Shown: positions 7,780 to 21,250 of the stretch, in pieces
Position numbering within the stretch: the stretch's first letter is position 1
How the letters are laid out: every line of letters starts with the position of its first letter
Assembly: GCA_004020875.1 (NCBI GenBank)
Contig: SAPZ01000039.1
Span: 1-42,087 of the forward strand
DNA from: Mesorhizobium sp.
Lineage (GTDB): Bacteria; Pseudomonadota; Alphaproteobacteria; Rhizobiales; Rhizobiaceae
Direction of reading: 5' to 3'
DNA: 42,087 nt
Notes under the pieces: model-generated
Told to the model about the DNA's origin: nothing
Database searches by the model: none
Seen by the model: the letters and a program-made list of their open reading frames with translations, nothing else
Program-made: the position numbers and the translations under genes

Positions 7780-8011
7780 GCCCTGGCACGATTAATCGTC
7801 CTCTCAGTCTCGTCATTGGCGGAGTCGCTCCTGAGGCGCGCGCCGGCGAGTTCGAGGAGCGCGTGGCTATCTCCTCGGTCCAGCCGGATTCCGCTGCGCG
7901 CTCAGCCAATTCCTGGAAGGCCGATTCCAAGGCGAGCTGGCATTGAAGGCCGCGGTCCGGATGGTCGACTGGGCAGCTTGGTTCCACGATCGCAATGCTT
8001 GATCGCTTCAT
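7780..8011 (-). pseudogene. Small conserved rhizobial protein, frameshifted
   Basis: From an ATG at 8011 the product reads MKRSSIAIVEPSCPVDHPDR, then GLQCQLALESAFQELAERAA, then ESGWTEE. After a one-base shift it continues ALLELAGARLRSDSANDETE. It resembles a short conserved protein of rhizobia with a 'QC--ALE-AFQ-L---A---GW---E-A-AL--LA' pattern and no known function. The frameshift at about residue 53 suggests it is decayed. Confidence 0.45.
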
Positions 8012-8060
8012 TGCAGGCCATGGGCTCTCGCCCTCTCCTTTTGCCACACGAGGCGCCAGC

Positions 8061-8395
8061 TCACGTGTTGTTGTTGGCGTGCGCCCCGGCAACCGCTTTC
8101 ACCAGCCGCTCCAGCGATCCCGCGCGCTTCCAGCTCCGCAAAGAATGATGCGGCGTGACGCTACCCAGCCGGTGCTTCTCGGCCAATTTGCACACATAGG
8201 GATAGTCGACCATGAAATCGGATCGAGGCGAGGCGTTGGACGTTTCAGTCTTGGTCTGAATGCCGCCGCCCACGAGCCGATCGGCCTTCTCGATGATTTG
8301 GCGCACCCTCGTTGTCGACAAGCCATGTTCCTGAGCCAGGTCGGCGAAACTCTTGCCTTTCAGAAAGCCGTCGACCAGGGCTATGTTCCTATCGA
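8061..8395 (-). pseudogene. Sigma-70 region-4/HTH-like protein relic
   Basis: The minus-strand frame reads TVDRNIALVDGFLKGKSFAD, then LAQEHGLSTTRVRQIIEKAD. This is a helix-turn-helix of the sigma-70 region 4 type, in which the recognition helix is 'T--RVRQII-KA'. The frame then continues for about 65 residues to HANNNT. No start codon precedes the HTH in frame; an upstream ATG (MNKRNDAGKLRACWDLADR) is in another frame, so a frameshift near 8395 is likely. I cannot tell whether it was a regulator or a transposon-borne protein. Confidence 0.4.
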
Positions 8396-8573
8396 CGGTC
8401 GGCTAAATCCCAGCAGGCGCGCAGTTTTCCAGCATCATTCCGTTTGTTCATCCGCTTGTCCGCGCCCCCTGCAAATCCTACCGGGCCAAATCGGTGCTTG
8501 GAAGACCCACTCATGTCATGGCCTCGGGAAAGTACCAGGCCGACGGTCATGTGAATACGAAAGATGCTGGCGA

Positions 8574-8900
8574 TCACCATGATCGTTGGTGACCGCTGAC
8601 GTCCCGAATGTCGGCTTCGACGGCACACCGGGAGCTCTCGGCAATGTTGAATAATTCCGTTTGAAGATGGTTGACTTCGTCGTCGAGGCTCGATCCATCA
8701 GGATCGGTATCGACGATTCTATATTTGAGGAACCCAAATTCGTTTGACTCGCGCAATTCGCTGTACGGCGTATCATCGCAAGCGCGGGATTGCGACATCC
8801 TGCGAAGTGCCCGCGTTGCTGGAATCGATTTTGCGGAAGTAAAAGGCCCCGGCGCTGGGTCGGCGCGCAGGGCCTTCAGGCATGTACGAGCTACCAGCAT
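8574..8900 (-). CDS. Hypothetical protein, doubtful
   Basis: An open frame of 108 codons has a plausible protein-like centre (NEFGFLKYRIVDTDPDGSSL, then DDEVNHLQTELFNIAESSR). I recognise no family, signal peptide or membrane segment. There is no convincing Shine-Dalgarno, and the N-terminal third looks random, so it may be a fragment whose true start is lost or a chance frame. Confidence 0.2.
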   Translation of the reverse strand: MLVARTCLKALRADPAPGPFTSAKSIPATRALRRMSQSRACDDTPYSELRESNEFGFLKYRIVDTDPDGSSLDDEVNHLQTELFNIAESSRCAVEADIRDVSGHQRSW

Positions 8901-9185
8901 GTTCAGTTATGATCGTGCGCTATCATAATGAACAAACGGTGAATGATCGCTATCCGAGGTGCAGGGCGGGCGAGATGGTGGGGCGGTGGGGGACCTGTAC
9001 CGCTGCAGCGGGGCCACGAGCAGCGACTCGAGCCATGCGCCACGCTGCAGGACCTCGATTTCGGGCCAAGCCTCGGGCCCGCAACTCGCCTTGCTTCTCG
9101 GAAATCATAAGGCTTTGTGGGGCGGTTAAGCAGCGCGATATGGCCGCGGCGATACGAAGTTTTCATCTTTACCCTGTTCAGACGG

Positions 9186-10115
9186 TCAGGCTGCCTTCGC
9201 CGCCGGCTTGGCTGCCTTGACACGGGTTATACTGCGGCGACCGTCGACGCCGATCGGAACGTCACCGTCAACCGTAGCGCGACGCACAACCCGGTGCTGG
9301 TCGCCATAGTCGTTGACCGCATAATGCTGGGTAGCACGGTTGTCCCAGATAGCGACGTCGCTTACTTGCCAGCGCCACCGCACGGTATTTTCCGGGGCAG
9401 TGACGTAGGACTGGAACACCTCGTAGAGTTTGGCGGAATCGCTCTTGGAAAGGCCGACGAGGCGCTGCACGAAATTGCCGAGCAGCAGCGACTTCTCCCC
9501 GGTTTCGGGATGGACGCGCACGACCGGATGCTCGGTCTCGTAGATCGTCGATGTGAAGACTTCCTCGAAGTGCCTCTTCTCTTCGGCTGTGGCGCGCGGG
9601 CGCACGGCTGCGTAGTCGTAGGCATTGCTATGAATAGCCCACAGATTGTCCGCCAATATTTTGAGCGGCGCCGGCAGATTCTCGTACGCGGCGTGCGTGT
9701 TGGACCAGATCGTGTCGCCCCCCGCCGCCGGAATGACGACGCCACGTAGGACCGAGAATTTCGGATAGGCATCGACGAAAGTCACATCGGTATGCCACTG
9801 GTCTGCCCTGCCACCGCCACGGCCGGAATCGAGATTGAGGATTGAGGCCGTGCCGGCTGCCGGCCCCTGCGTGGGATGAGGTACAAGGTTACCCAGACGC
9901 CGCGCGAACAATTCCTGCTCCGCATCGTCGAGGTGCTCCTGGCCGCGGAAGAAGATCACCTTGTGTTTTAGAAGAAGCTGGTTGATGGCTGCTATCGCTG
10001 CGTCCGAAAGGTCTCCGCCAAGGCGAACGCCTCTGATTTCAGCTCCGACACGGCTGGTCAGCGGTACAACGTCGGAGTCAAGAATGGTCCGGTTGACAAG
10101 GACTGGATTGCTCAT
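9186..10115 (-). CDS. TauD/AtsK-family alpha-ketoglutarate-dependent dioxygenase
   Basis: The 309-residue enzyme belongs to the TauD/TfdA family of Fe(II)/2-oxoglutarate oxygenases, which release sulfite or sulfate from taurine, other sulfonates or alkyl sulfate esters. The iron-binding HxD is in RADQWHTDVTF, and the distal His and 2-oxoglutarate Arg are in GDQHRVVRRAT. The sequence around these motifs looks closer to alkylsulfatase AtsK than to E. coli TauD. The start at 10115 has AGGAGA 6 bases upstream. The last residues (VKAAKPAAKAA) form a Lys/Ala tail. It stands alone without a transporter. A short dyad (TAGAA-N6-TTCTA, 10240-10255) lies upstream and may be regulatory, but this is weak. 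Substrate is uncertain; a sulfur-starvation role fits the large operon at 24033-34785. Confidence 0.85.
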   Translation of the reverse strand: MSNPVLVNRTILDSDVVPLTSRVGAEIRGVRLGGDLSDAAIAAINQLLLKHKVIFFRGQEHLDDAEQELFARRLGNLVPHPTQGPAAGTASILNLDSGRGGGRADQWHTDVTFVDAYPKFSVLRGVVIPAAGGDTIWSNTHAAYENLPAPLKILADNLWAIHSNAYDYAAVRPRATAEEKRHFEEVFTSTIYETEHPVVRVHPETGEKSLLLGNFVQRLVGLSKSDSAKLYEVFQSYVTAPENTVRWRWQVSDVAIWDNRATQHYAVNDYGDQHRVVRRATVDGDVPIGVDGRRSITRVKAAKPAAKAA

Positions 10116-10255
10116 GGGTTCTCCTGTTTGATCTTGAAAGGGATAGCAAGTCACATCCGGCCAGCGGATGTCCGCGCTGCGTTGAAAAGTCTCATCGCTA
10201 GTCGACAGAGCTATCGAACAGGATAATTGACGTAAACTATAGAAAGAATGTTCTA

Positions 10256-10689
10256 ATTTAAACTGGCTCGACGAAAGAGCAGTCTCCGTTGCTCCGGTCT
10301 CGGTGTTGAGTTCTCTAAGGCTGCGCCACACCTTGGTCCCCACGCCGGCATATGATCTCATTGTGCAGCCCCGTGCTCGCACGCCCGTAGTGGCGAAACT
10401 AATTGCAAGCTGCTGCAACACGTCCCCCTGGCGGCCTGCACCGAAACGACGACAGGGGTGCATCTGATTAGCCGTGAACCCAGGTCTCAAAAACCATCCG
10501 GCGTGACGAGCGGACGCACCGCACGTGTGACACCCGCCTTGTGGGGCAGGGTTGCCTTTCTCAATCCCGGCGTTGGTCGACGTCCCAATGAGCAGCAAGC
10601 TATTATCGGCCGCCGAATCTTGGTGGCTTCGTCGAGAGCCTCAATCAACCAAGCGGCGAAAGCCTCGCTAGAGTCTCGCCCGCCTGTCG
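10256..10689. other. No gene recognised
   Basis: Upstream of the dioxygenase gene I find only short, unrecognisable frames on both strands and no supported promoter. Confidence 0.35.
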
Positions 10690-10980
10690 CTATGAAGCAG
10701 TTGCAGGCAGCGCTGCTTCAGGCGCATGAACTCGCCCGATGCAATGATTTCCGTTGCCCTGGGTCTTTCGAAGGGCACTGTTTCGATTCCCTTCTTCTTC
10801 GGCGCGCGGCTTGATGCCGACATACGGTTTCTTGACCTGCCGCCTGAACGGCTGCCGAAGCGGGTGCCCCGCCAGCGACCCCGACAATCCACTGTTCCGC
10901 AACTGCTGAAGAGCCGACTGCGCTCGCATCCCGATGCTGCGCAACGGCACTATGCCGACATTCTGGAGACCGCAGCCGCA
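10690..10980 (+). pseudogene. Possible IS21 IstA N-terminal relic
   Basis: MKQLQAALLQAHELAR in one frame is followed, in another, by DAMISVALGLSKGTVS. This resembles the N-terminal helix-turn-helix of IS21-type IstA transposases ('LRL-HE-G-S---IA-ALGLSKGTV'). The remainder, up to 10980, does not clearly align. The evidence is one short motif, so the call is tentative. Confidence 0.3.
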
Positions 10981-11309
10981 TGAGCCTCGAGATGTTCCGC
11001 CGACCGTCGACAAAGGCGTCCTCTCGCCTGCGTCCGCCATTTGCGTCAGTGCTCGATCTGATTGGGGAGACGCCGGTCGTCGAACTGAAGAGCTTCGATA
11101 CCGGCAGGTGTCGTCTCCTCGTCAAGCTCGAAAGCCAGAATCCCGGCGGATCGATCAAGGATCGCATTGCGTTGTCGATGATCGTTAATGCCGAACAGCG
11201 TGGCCAGCTCGCGCGGGGCGGTACAATCATCGAAGCGACCGCTGGCAACACAGGGCTCGGCCTGGCCTTCTGGCGGCACGAAGCGCGTGATCGCGTGTCC
11301 AAAAGCTGA
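10980..11309 (+). pseudogene. Cysteine synthase-family 5' relic
   Basis: The frame contains VLDLIGETPVVELKSF, LLVKLESQNPGGSIKDRIAL and IIEATAGNTGLGLAF. These are the start of the PLP-dependent fold II family (CysK/cystathionine beta-synthase), including the PLP-binding Lys in SIKDR and the 'TAGNTG' substrate loop. After about residue 98 of an expected 310-450 the similarity stops and the frame ends. Two thirds of the enzyme, including the PLP phosphate-binding Gly-rich loop, are missing. The 3' end overlaps a TGT-N10-ACA site belonging to the next gene's putative promoter. Confidence 0.75.
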
Positions 11310-11418
11310 CAGCGTCAGACAAATGTCAGGTTCATTACAACCAACATCTGGGCACTGTCGAGGTTTTTCGAAGCAATGGGCGCTAACTGCGCGCTGAGCG
11401 CGTTGGCATGGCTTTTGA
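11296..11418 (+). promoter_or_regulatory. Tandem NifA-type sites with sigma-54-like promoter
   Basis: TGTCCAAAAGCTGACA (11296-11311) and TGTCAGGTTCATTACA (11324-11339) both fit TGT-N10-ACA exactly, 28 bases apart. About 70 bases further, TTGGCATGGCTTTTGAG places TGGCATG at the -24 position and TTGA where TTGC is expected (GG at 11405-11406, then N10, then GA), one base off the -12 consensus. The thioredoxin-domain gene starts about 90 bases downstream. The imperfect -12 keeps confidence moderate. Confidence 0.55.
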
Positions 11419-11509
11419 GACTGAGTGACTGTGACTGCACTCAATGGGGCAAGACGAGCGATCCGCTCCTCCCTGAACCCGTGTGCCGTCTCTGAGAGGA
11501 AACCAGCTC

Positions 11510-12670
11510 GTGCAGAAACCTTTGGAAATAGCTTTGGACCGCAACGTGGTATTGCAGATGGAGTCCCCGGCTCCTTCGATTAAAGTCGAGAACTGGCTGC
11601 GTGGCGAGCCCCTCACCAGCTTTGAGCCCGGCAAAGTGTGCATAGTCGAATTTTGGGCAACTTGGTGCGGCCCATGTGTGGACGGGATGCCCCATCTGAT
11701 CCAGCTGCAGGAGAAATACAAGGACAACGGCGTTGAGATCGTCGGAGTCGCGGCTTCTGAAGACGCTCCAACGGCCGACGAGGCCCGAAGCACGTTGGAC
11801 GCTTGGTTGACCGAAAAATTCCCGAATCTGAACTATCGGATCGCATTCGACTCCACAGGCGAAATGGACAAGCTTTGGATGGAGCCCAGCTTTTCTTACG
11901 GGGTCCCGACCTCGTTCGTGGTCGACCGAGACGGCCACATCGCCTTTATCGGTCATACGACGCAACTCGATGAGGTTTTGCCGAAGGTGCTTAACGGCAG
12001 CTGGCGCACCAGCGATCAGGCAAAATCCGCCGATACGGAGCGGATTGCGGAAGGCGAAACCATAGCGCGCGAACAAGCGCTGACCAAGCCCATATACGAC
12101 AAACTTCGGCCGGCAATGGAGGCCGAGGATTGGAAGACGGCGCTCTCGGCGATTGAAGAAGGCATCGCCTTGATACCGGACAAACTCAACTTCCGAGTGA
12201 GTCATGTCAATCTGTTGCTTCACAGAATGCGCGACATGCAGGCCGGCTTGCCCGTAATGCGCCAATTCGTTCGCGACGCGATCGACAGAAAGTCCGAGGG
12301 ATGGATGTATTGGGCGCTATACCAACTCTTCGCGCCGGGCTTTGATTATTCCGGCTTTCCGTCTGCTGAGCGCTTCGCGATGGGCGAAGAGCTGTCCAAA
12401 CACATCGTGGCACTGCCGCAAGACGGCGGCTCTAAGTTCCTGTCTTATCCGGTGGTCGCTCAGTACTATCATGAGAGCGGCAACAAAGATCGCGCCATCG
12501 AGTTGCTCGAGCAGACACTGAAAGCGCTGGAGGGTCCGGAGCCTGTCTCGGACGACCTGAAACAGCACCTTCTACCCGAGTTGCTGCAGGCTCTGGCCAA
12601 CTACAAGGGTGAGAAGGTTTGTTACGGCGCTCTCTGTGTGGCTCCGCAAGAGGATTTTCCCAAAAGGTGA
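11510..12670 (+). CDS. TlpA-like thioredoxin-domain protein
   Basis: The 386-residue protein has an N-terminal TlpA/ResA-type thioredoxin domain. IVEFWATWCGPCVDGMPHLI carries the WCGPC redox pair at residues about 50-54, and YGVPTSFVVDRDGHIAF carries the cis-Pro loop. Residues about 190-386 form a helical domain that looks tetratricopeptide-like (AMEAEDWKTALSAIEEGIAL; HESGNKDRAIELLEQTLKAL). There is no signal peptide, so it is probably cytoplasmic. I chose the GTG at 11510 because GAGAGGA lies 9 bases upstream; a GTG at 11483 would add nine residues with no ribosome site. Two NifA-type sites and a sigma-54-like element precede it, which suggests expression with nitrogen-fixation genes. A likely role is a thiol-disulfide reductase or chaperone; the partner is unknown. 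Confidence 0.8.
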   Translation: MQKPLEIALDRNVVLQMESPAPSIKVENWLRGEPLTSFEPGKVCIVEFWATWCGPCVDGMPHLIQLQEKYKDNGVEIVGVAASEDAPTADEARSTLDAWLTEKFPNLNYRIAFDSTGEMDKLWMEPSFSYGVPTSFVVDRDGHIAFIGHTTQLDEVLPKVLNGSWRTSDQAKSADTERIAEGETIAREQALTKPIYDKLRPAMEAEDWKTALSAIEEGIALIPDKLNFRVSHVNLLLHRMRDMQAGLPVMRQFVRDAIDRKSEGWMYWALYQLFAPGFDYSGFPSAERFAMGEELSKHIVALPQDGGSKFLSYPVVAQYYHESGNKDRAIELLEQTLKALEGPEPVSDDLKQHLLPELLQALANYKGEKVCYGALCVAPQEDFPKR

Positions 12671-12792
12671 AAGGGGGCGGCCAAGGAGGAAACCAAAGAG
12701 GGGCGATAGTCGAATGGCTTACTGGCCAATTCGTCCATTTCCCTGACGTGGTTGTACAAATAGGCCGGCCCAGGCGTCCAGCCCAGCCTCGC

Positions 12793-12863
12793 CGTTATCC
12801 GCAAACACGTGACCGAGCAAGGAGAAGACGTGCCTGATCAACTCACCAAAACATACTGCCGCT
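12793..12863 (+). repeat. Third, partial copy of the duplicated leader block
   Basis: GTTATCCGCAAACACGTGAC, then CGAGCAAGGAGAAG and CTCACCAAAACATACTGCCG closely match 3691-3757 and 22592-22660. Only the leader and first codons of the methyltransferase (frame INSPKHTAAKG) are represented; the NifA site and sigma-54 element are absent. It lies between the thioredoxin-domain gene and gltB. Confidence 0.7.
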
Positions 12864-13019
12864 AAGGGTCTCCCGGACCCGTCAAAGATGGCACTGGAGT
12901 AAGGCTGGCAACATGAAGCTCGGCGCTGCCCACCGATCCACCTGCGCCCACAGGCGGGGAAGACGGGGGACGCAGCCGACCGCCTGTCTCTGCGCCAGGC
13001 AAGAACGGAGGACAGGACG

Positions 13020-17768
<4,749 letters not shown>

Positions 17769-17781
17769 GCTTTGGGATTTG

Positions 17782-17802
17782 CCGGGAAGCAAAGCTTCCC
17801 GG
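17782..17802 (+). other. Perfect hairpin between gltB and gltD
   Basis: CCGGGAAGC (17782-17790) and GCTTCCCGG (17794-17802) pair perfectly around an AAA loop, 13 bases after the gltB stop. There is no T run, so I read it as an mRNA processing or stability element, or a partial attenuator, in the gltB-gltD transcript rather than a full terminator. Confidence 0.6.
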
Positions 17803-17912
17803 TCGATGCCTTCATCAACAATCCTGGCCTCGGACTGAAGGTTGCCATGGCTGCCTTATGAGGTTAACGGGTGCGACGTCGAGCGCGCCATCTGGACAGC
17901 AGGGACTGGACT

Positions 17913-19367
17913 ATGGGCAAGGTAACAGGGTTTCTCGAGATCGACCGGCAGGTGCACAAGTACCAGCCGGCTTCCGACCGCATCCGGCATTTTCGCGAGT
18001 TCACGCTGCCGATGTCGGACAAAGAGGTCGAGAAACAGGCCGCGCGCTGCATGGATTGCGGCATTCCGTACTGTCACGGGCCGACCGGCTGCCCGGTCCA
18101 CAACCAGATCCCGGACTGGAACGACCTCGTCTACAATGGCGACTGGGACAATGCGATCCGCAACCTGCATTCGACCAATAATTTCCCGGAATTCACCGGC
18201 CGCATCTGTCCGGCGCCTTGCGAGGAAGCCTGCACGCTGAACCTCGAGGACATTCCGGTCGCCATCAAGACGATCGAGCAGGCGATCGCCGACAAGGCCT
18301 ATGAAACCGGTCATATCCGACCCTATCCGCCGGAAAGGAAGACCGGCAGGCGCGTCGCAATCATTGGCTCGGGGCCGGCCGGCATGGCGGCCGCCCAGCA
18401 GCTTGGCCGCGCCGGCCACGACGTTCACGTCTATGAACGCGAGAGCCGGCCGGGCGGGCTGATGCGCTACGGCATCCCCGACTTCAAGATCGAGAAGCAC
18501 TATATCGACCGGCGCATCGAGCAGATGCAAGGCGAGGGCGTGAGCTTCCATTGCGGGATCAATGTCGGCGTCGACAAGCCGGTGGCGGAGTTGCTCGCCG
18601 AATATGATGCGGTGCTCTATTGCGGCGGTTCGGAAACGCCGCGCCCGGCCAACATTCCCGGCGACGATCTCGACGGCGTGCATGACGCGATGCCTTACCT
18701 GGTGCAGCAGAACAAGCGCATGGGCGGCGAGTCGATCCAGTCGGTGGCGTGGCCGTCGCCGCCGATCGTCGCCGGCGGCCAGCATGTCGTCGTCGTCGGC
18801 GGCGGCGACACCGCCTCCGACTGCGTCGGCACCGCCTTCCGCCAGGGCGCCGTTCGCGTCACCCAGCTCGACATCCGGCCGCAGCCGCCGGAAAAGGAGG
18901 ACAAGCTTTCGGTCTGGCCCTACTGGGCGACGAAGATGCGCACCTCGTCCTCGCAGGCGGAAGGCGCCGAGCGCGAGTTCCAGGTGGCGACGCTCGAATT
19001 CATCGGCGAGGACGGCGCGTTGACCGGCGTCAAATGCTGCGAGGTCGATGAAAAGCGCAAGCCGATCGCCGGCACGGAATTCGTCATCCGCGCGGATCTC
19101 GCCTTCATCGCTATCGGCTTTGCCGGGCCGGCCGCGGTCGGGCCAGTGTCGGAACTGGCTGGCCAAATGAAGATCGCCATCGACAGCCGCCGCTCGAACA
19201 ACGTCGAGGCCAATGATCGCGACTACAAGACCAGCGTCGAAAAGCTCTATGCAGCGGGCGATGTGCGCCGCGGTCAATCGCTGGTCGTCTGGGCGATCCG
19301 CGAGGGCCGTCAGGCAGCGCGTTCGATCGACGAGGCGCTGATGGGATCGAGCGTGCTGCCGCGCTGA
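17913..19367 (+). CDS. gltD: Glutamate synthase (NADPH) small subunit
   Basis: The 484-residue beta subunit takes electrons from NADPH through FAD and passes them over iron-sulfur clusters to GltB. The N-terminal Cys-rich domain shows RCMDCGIPYCHGPTGCPVHN and RICPAPCEEACTLN, the ligands of the two 4Fe-4S clusters. The FAD site is AIIGSGPAGMAAAQQLG (about residue 148) and the NADPH site is VVVVGGGDTASDCVGTA (about residue 290). The ATG at 17913 gives the usual MGKVTGFLEIDRQ start; an in-frame ATG-less extension upstream is not conserved. The gene ends at 19367 with a normal C-terminus. Confidence 0.98.
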   Translation: MGKVTGFLEIDRQVHKYQPASDRIRHFREFTLPMSDKEVEKQAARCMDCGIPYCHGPTGCPVHNQIPDWNDLVYNGDWDNAIRNLHSTNNFPEFTGRICPAPCEEACTLNLEDIPVAIKTIEQAIADKAYETGHIRPYPPERKTGRRVAIIGSGPAGMAAAQQLGRAGHDVHVYERESRPGGLMRYGIPDFKIEKHYIDRRIEQMQGEGVSFHCGINVGVDKPVAELLAEYDAVLYCGGSETPRPANIPGDDLDGVHDAMPYLVQQNKRMGGESIQSVAWPSPPIVAGGQHVVVVGGGDTASDCVGTAFRQGAVRVTQLDIRPQPPEKEDKLSVWPYWATKMRTSSSQAEGAEREFQVATLEFIGEDGALTGVKCCEVDEKRKPIAGTEFVIRADLAFIAIGFAGPAAVGPVSELAGQMKIAIDSRRSNNVEANDRDYKTSVEKLYAAGDVRRGQSLVVWAIREGRQAARSIDEALMGSSVLPR

Positions 19368-19420
19368 GACTGTCTCGAGACCCTACTTGCGCGGCCATCT
19401 GAGGGCGCTTTGCCCTTCAG

Positions 19421-20502
19421 GTGTCCCGGGGGCAGGTTTACGGACTGATCGCCGTGGTCGTTTCGGTTGTGGCCGCGGCCGCAGGCTGCCGCCTTGGCGG
19501 CCAAGAAAAATCGTCGGCGCGGCCGGGCGAAGCAGCTGATACCTTGCCCTCGACGACGAATTTTTCACCGGGCCCGGCTTGGCCGGCGCTGCGGCACCGA
19601 GGAGTTCCGAACCGCCGTCGAGTGCCGGTGATTTCGAGTCGGCGTCGGTAGCCGGGGCGGCGGCCTCAGTCTTTTCGTTCGAGGGTGGACTACGCTACTG
19701 GCCCAGTACCGGCAAGCATCGAAGGACCTTTACAATCATAAAGGTACGTCACCGGTCTCGCGGCTCACCTATGACGATCTAGACGCGCATTCGAGTGAAG
19801 TCTTCTTCAACGCGATCCACAATCCGACTGGCATTTTCGTAAAGGCCTCCTCGGTGCCGGCGGCATCAGGGAGGGTTTTCTCATGACGAGGACTTCTTAC
19901 GGAAATGGGGGGGCTACTCAAACACATTCAGTGATCAGCGCGGGGGCGGCGTCAGCTATTTCACCGCCGATCTTGGATATAATTTCTTGAACGCGCCGCG
20001 CTACCGCATCGGTGCTTTTGTTGGCAACAATTTCTGGCACGAGAGCTACGACGCTTTCGGTTGCACGCAGCAGGCGACCAACTGGAGGACCTGTGTGCCA
20101 ACCGTCCCGACCTACGTCAACCTCATCAGCCAGGACAACGATTGGCATTCGCTGCGACTCGGCTTGGCCGGGCAGACGCAACTCACCGCGCGACTCAGCC
20201 TTTCTGGTGACGTGGCGTTCCTCTTCACGCGGCTCGACGGCAAAGATCAGCACCACATGCGCCCCAAGATCAAGCTAATTCCCGAAGACGGCGATGGGCA
20301 TGGCGTCCAGCTCGAGGCGGTGTTGAACTACAAGGTCACGGATTTGTTCAACATCGGCGTCGGCGCCCGCTACTGGGCCGTGGCGAATAACGGCACGGCT
20401 CATTTCGAAGAGGCAATGGGCGGTCGTGGTTCCCCGCAGGCCGACGATTGGAAGGCAAAGCGCTACGGCGTGTTCGTGCAGGCTAGCATCAAGTTCAACT
20501 GA
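19421..20502 (+). pseudogene. Outer-membrane beta-barrel protein, frameshifted
   Basis: A signal-peptide-like stretch (LIAVVVSVVAAAAG) opens the region. Downstream pieces in changing frames read SFEGGLRYW, ASKDLYNHKGTSPVSRLTYD, DLDAHSSEVFFNAIHNPTGI, then DQRGGGVSYFTADLGYNFLN. An open 171-codon stretch from 19987 ends YGVFVQASIKFN. Alternating short hydrophobic strands, 'GGLRYWYSTGK'-type start and the terminal aromatic residue are typical of rhizobial outer-membrane barrels. At least three frameshifts in the first half inactivate it. The last 171 codons have stayed open, so decay is probably recent. Confidence 0.65.
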
Positions 20503-20844
20503 GAGAGCAAGAACCGGGGAGAGCGGCGATGCCACTCCAGCTCATTACGATCATTGGATCAACAGAAGGAAGTTTTCCGAAGAGTTCTGCAGGCGTGCGC
20601 AAAGTCGCCAGACAAAGTTCACTGGTCCATAGTGTACGTGCCGTCACGCCCGTTCTCGACATGGTTGAATGATACGTTTCGCGCGATAGATCAAAGTCGT
20701 TCTTCATTGGTTTTCCGGAAATCGCGGGAGCACAGCGTGCAGTGACCCTCGGCTGCTGGTTTTCTGTCAACGCGCAGATGAGGGAGAATGAGCGTACAGC
20801 AAAAATCATCAGTGCTGTCGCTTTCTCCAAAGCCCGCCGCAGCT
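20503..20844. other. No gene recognised
   Basis: A short plus-strand segment, NRRKFSEEFCRRAQSRQ at about 20565-20615, recalls the start of IS3/IS911 OrfA transposases but is too short to assign. Nothing else was recognised. Confidence 0.3.
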
Positions 20845-21150
20845 AAACGGGGCCCCACGTCCGGTAGCGCCCCTGCCGGTCACCTCACGGATGCCGAGTT
20901 CGGCACCAGCCCGAGCGCAGCGCGCTGGCTAATTTTCAGCTCGGCCGCGACCAGACCTGCCGACACCAGCGGCCGCGCCAGCACCAGCTCGATCAGCGCC
21001 GGCAGGCTCGAGTTTTTGCGCCGGTTCCTGAGCCGGCGCTCCATCTGGCTTTTGGCCAGCGCCTGGATGATTGCAAGGCTGAAACAGTCGATGGAACGCC
21101 CCTCCAGCGAAGCCGAACCGGACGAGGCGCGCGCGCCAGGTCCTTCGGCT
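20845..21150 (-). pseudogene. DUF1612/HTH rhizobial protein, C-terminal relic
   Basis: The minus strand reads RRKNSSLPALIELVLARPLV, then SAGLVAAELKISQRAALGLV. After a one-base shift it ends AELGIREVTGRGATGRG. This is the C-terminal winged helix of a plasmid/island-borne rhizobial family (DUF1612, 'RHE_PE00001'-type). Only the last 80-100 residues remain and they are frameshifted. Confidence 0.55.
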
Positions 21151-21210
21151 GCCATCGGCACGCTGGGTTTAAGTGCTTGGGGTGACACGGCGTGATCTCC
21201 GCCGTTGGCG

Positions 21211-21244
21211 GGAACAGGGCAGTGCAATAGTACTGCCCTGTTCC
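21211..21244 (-). terminator. Strong hairpin downstream of the sugar-binding gene
   Basis: GGAACAGGGCAGT (21211-21223) and ACTGCCCTGTTCC (21232-21244) form a perfect 13-bp stem with an 8-base loop. It starts 7 bases past the minus-strand stop at 21251. In the plus direction it is followed by TTTT, in the minus direction by no T run, so it would terminate better for plus-strand readthrough. Confidence 0.65.
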
Positions 21245-21250
21245 TTTTGA

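Noticed and set aside
20565..20615. A short IS3/IS911 OrfA-like segment (RRKFSEEF)
   Set aside because: Only about ten residues resemble the family, not enough to support an insertion-sequence call.
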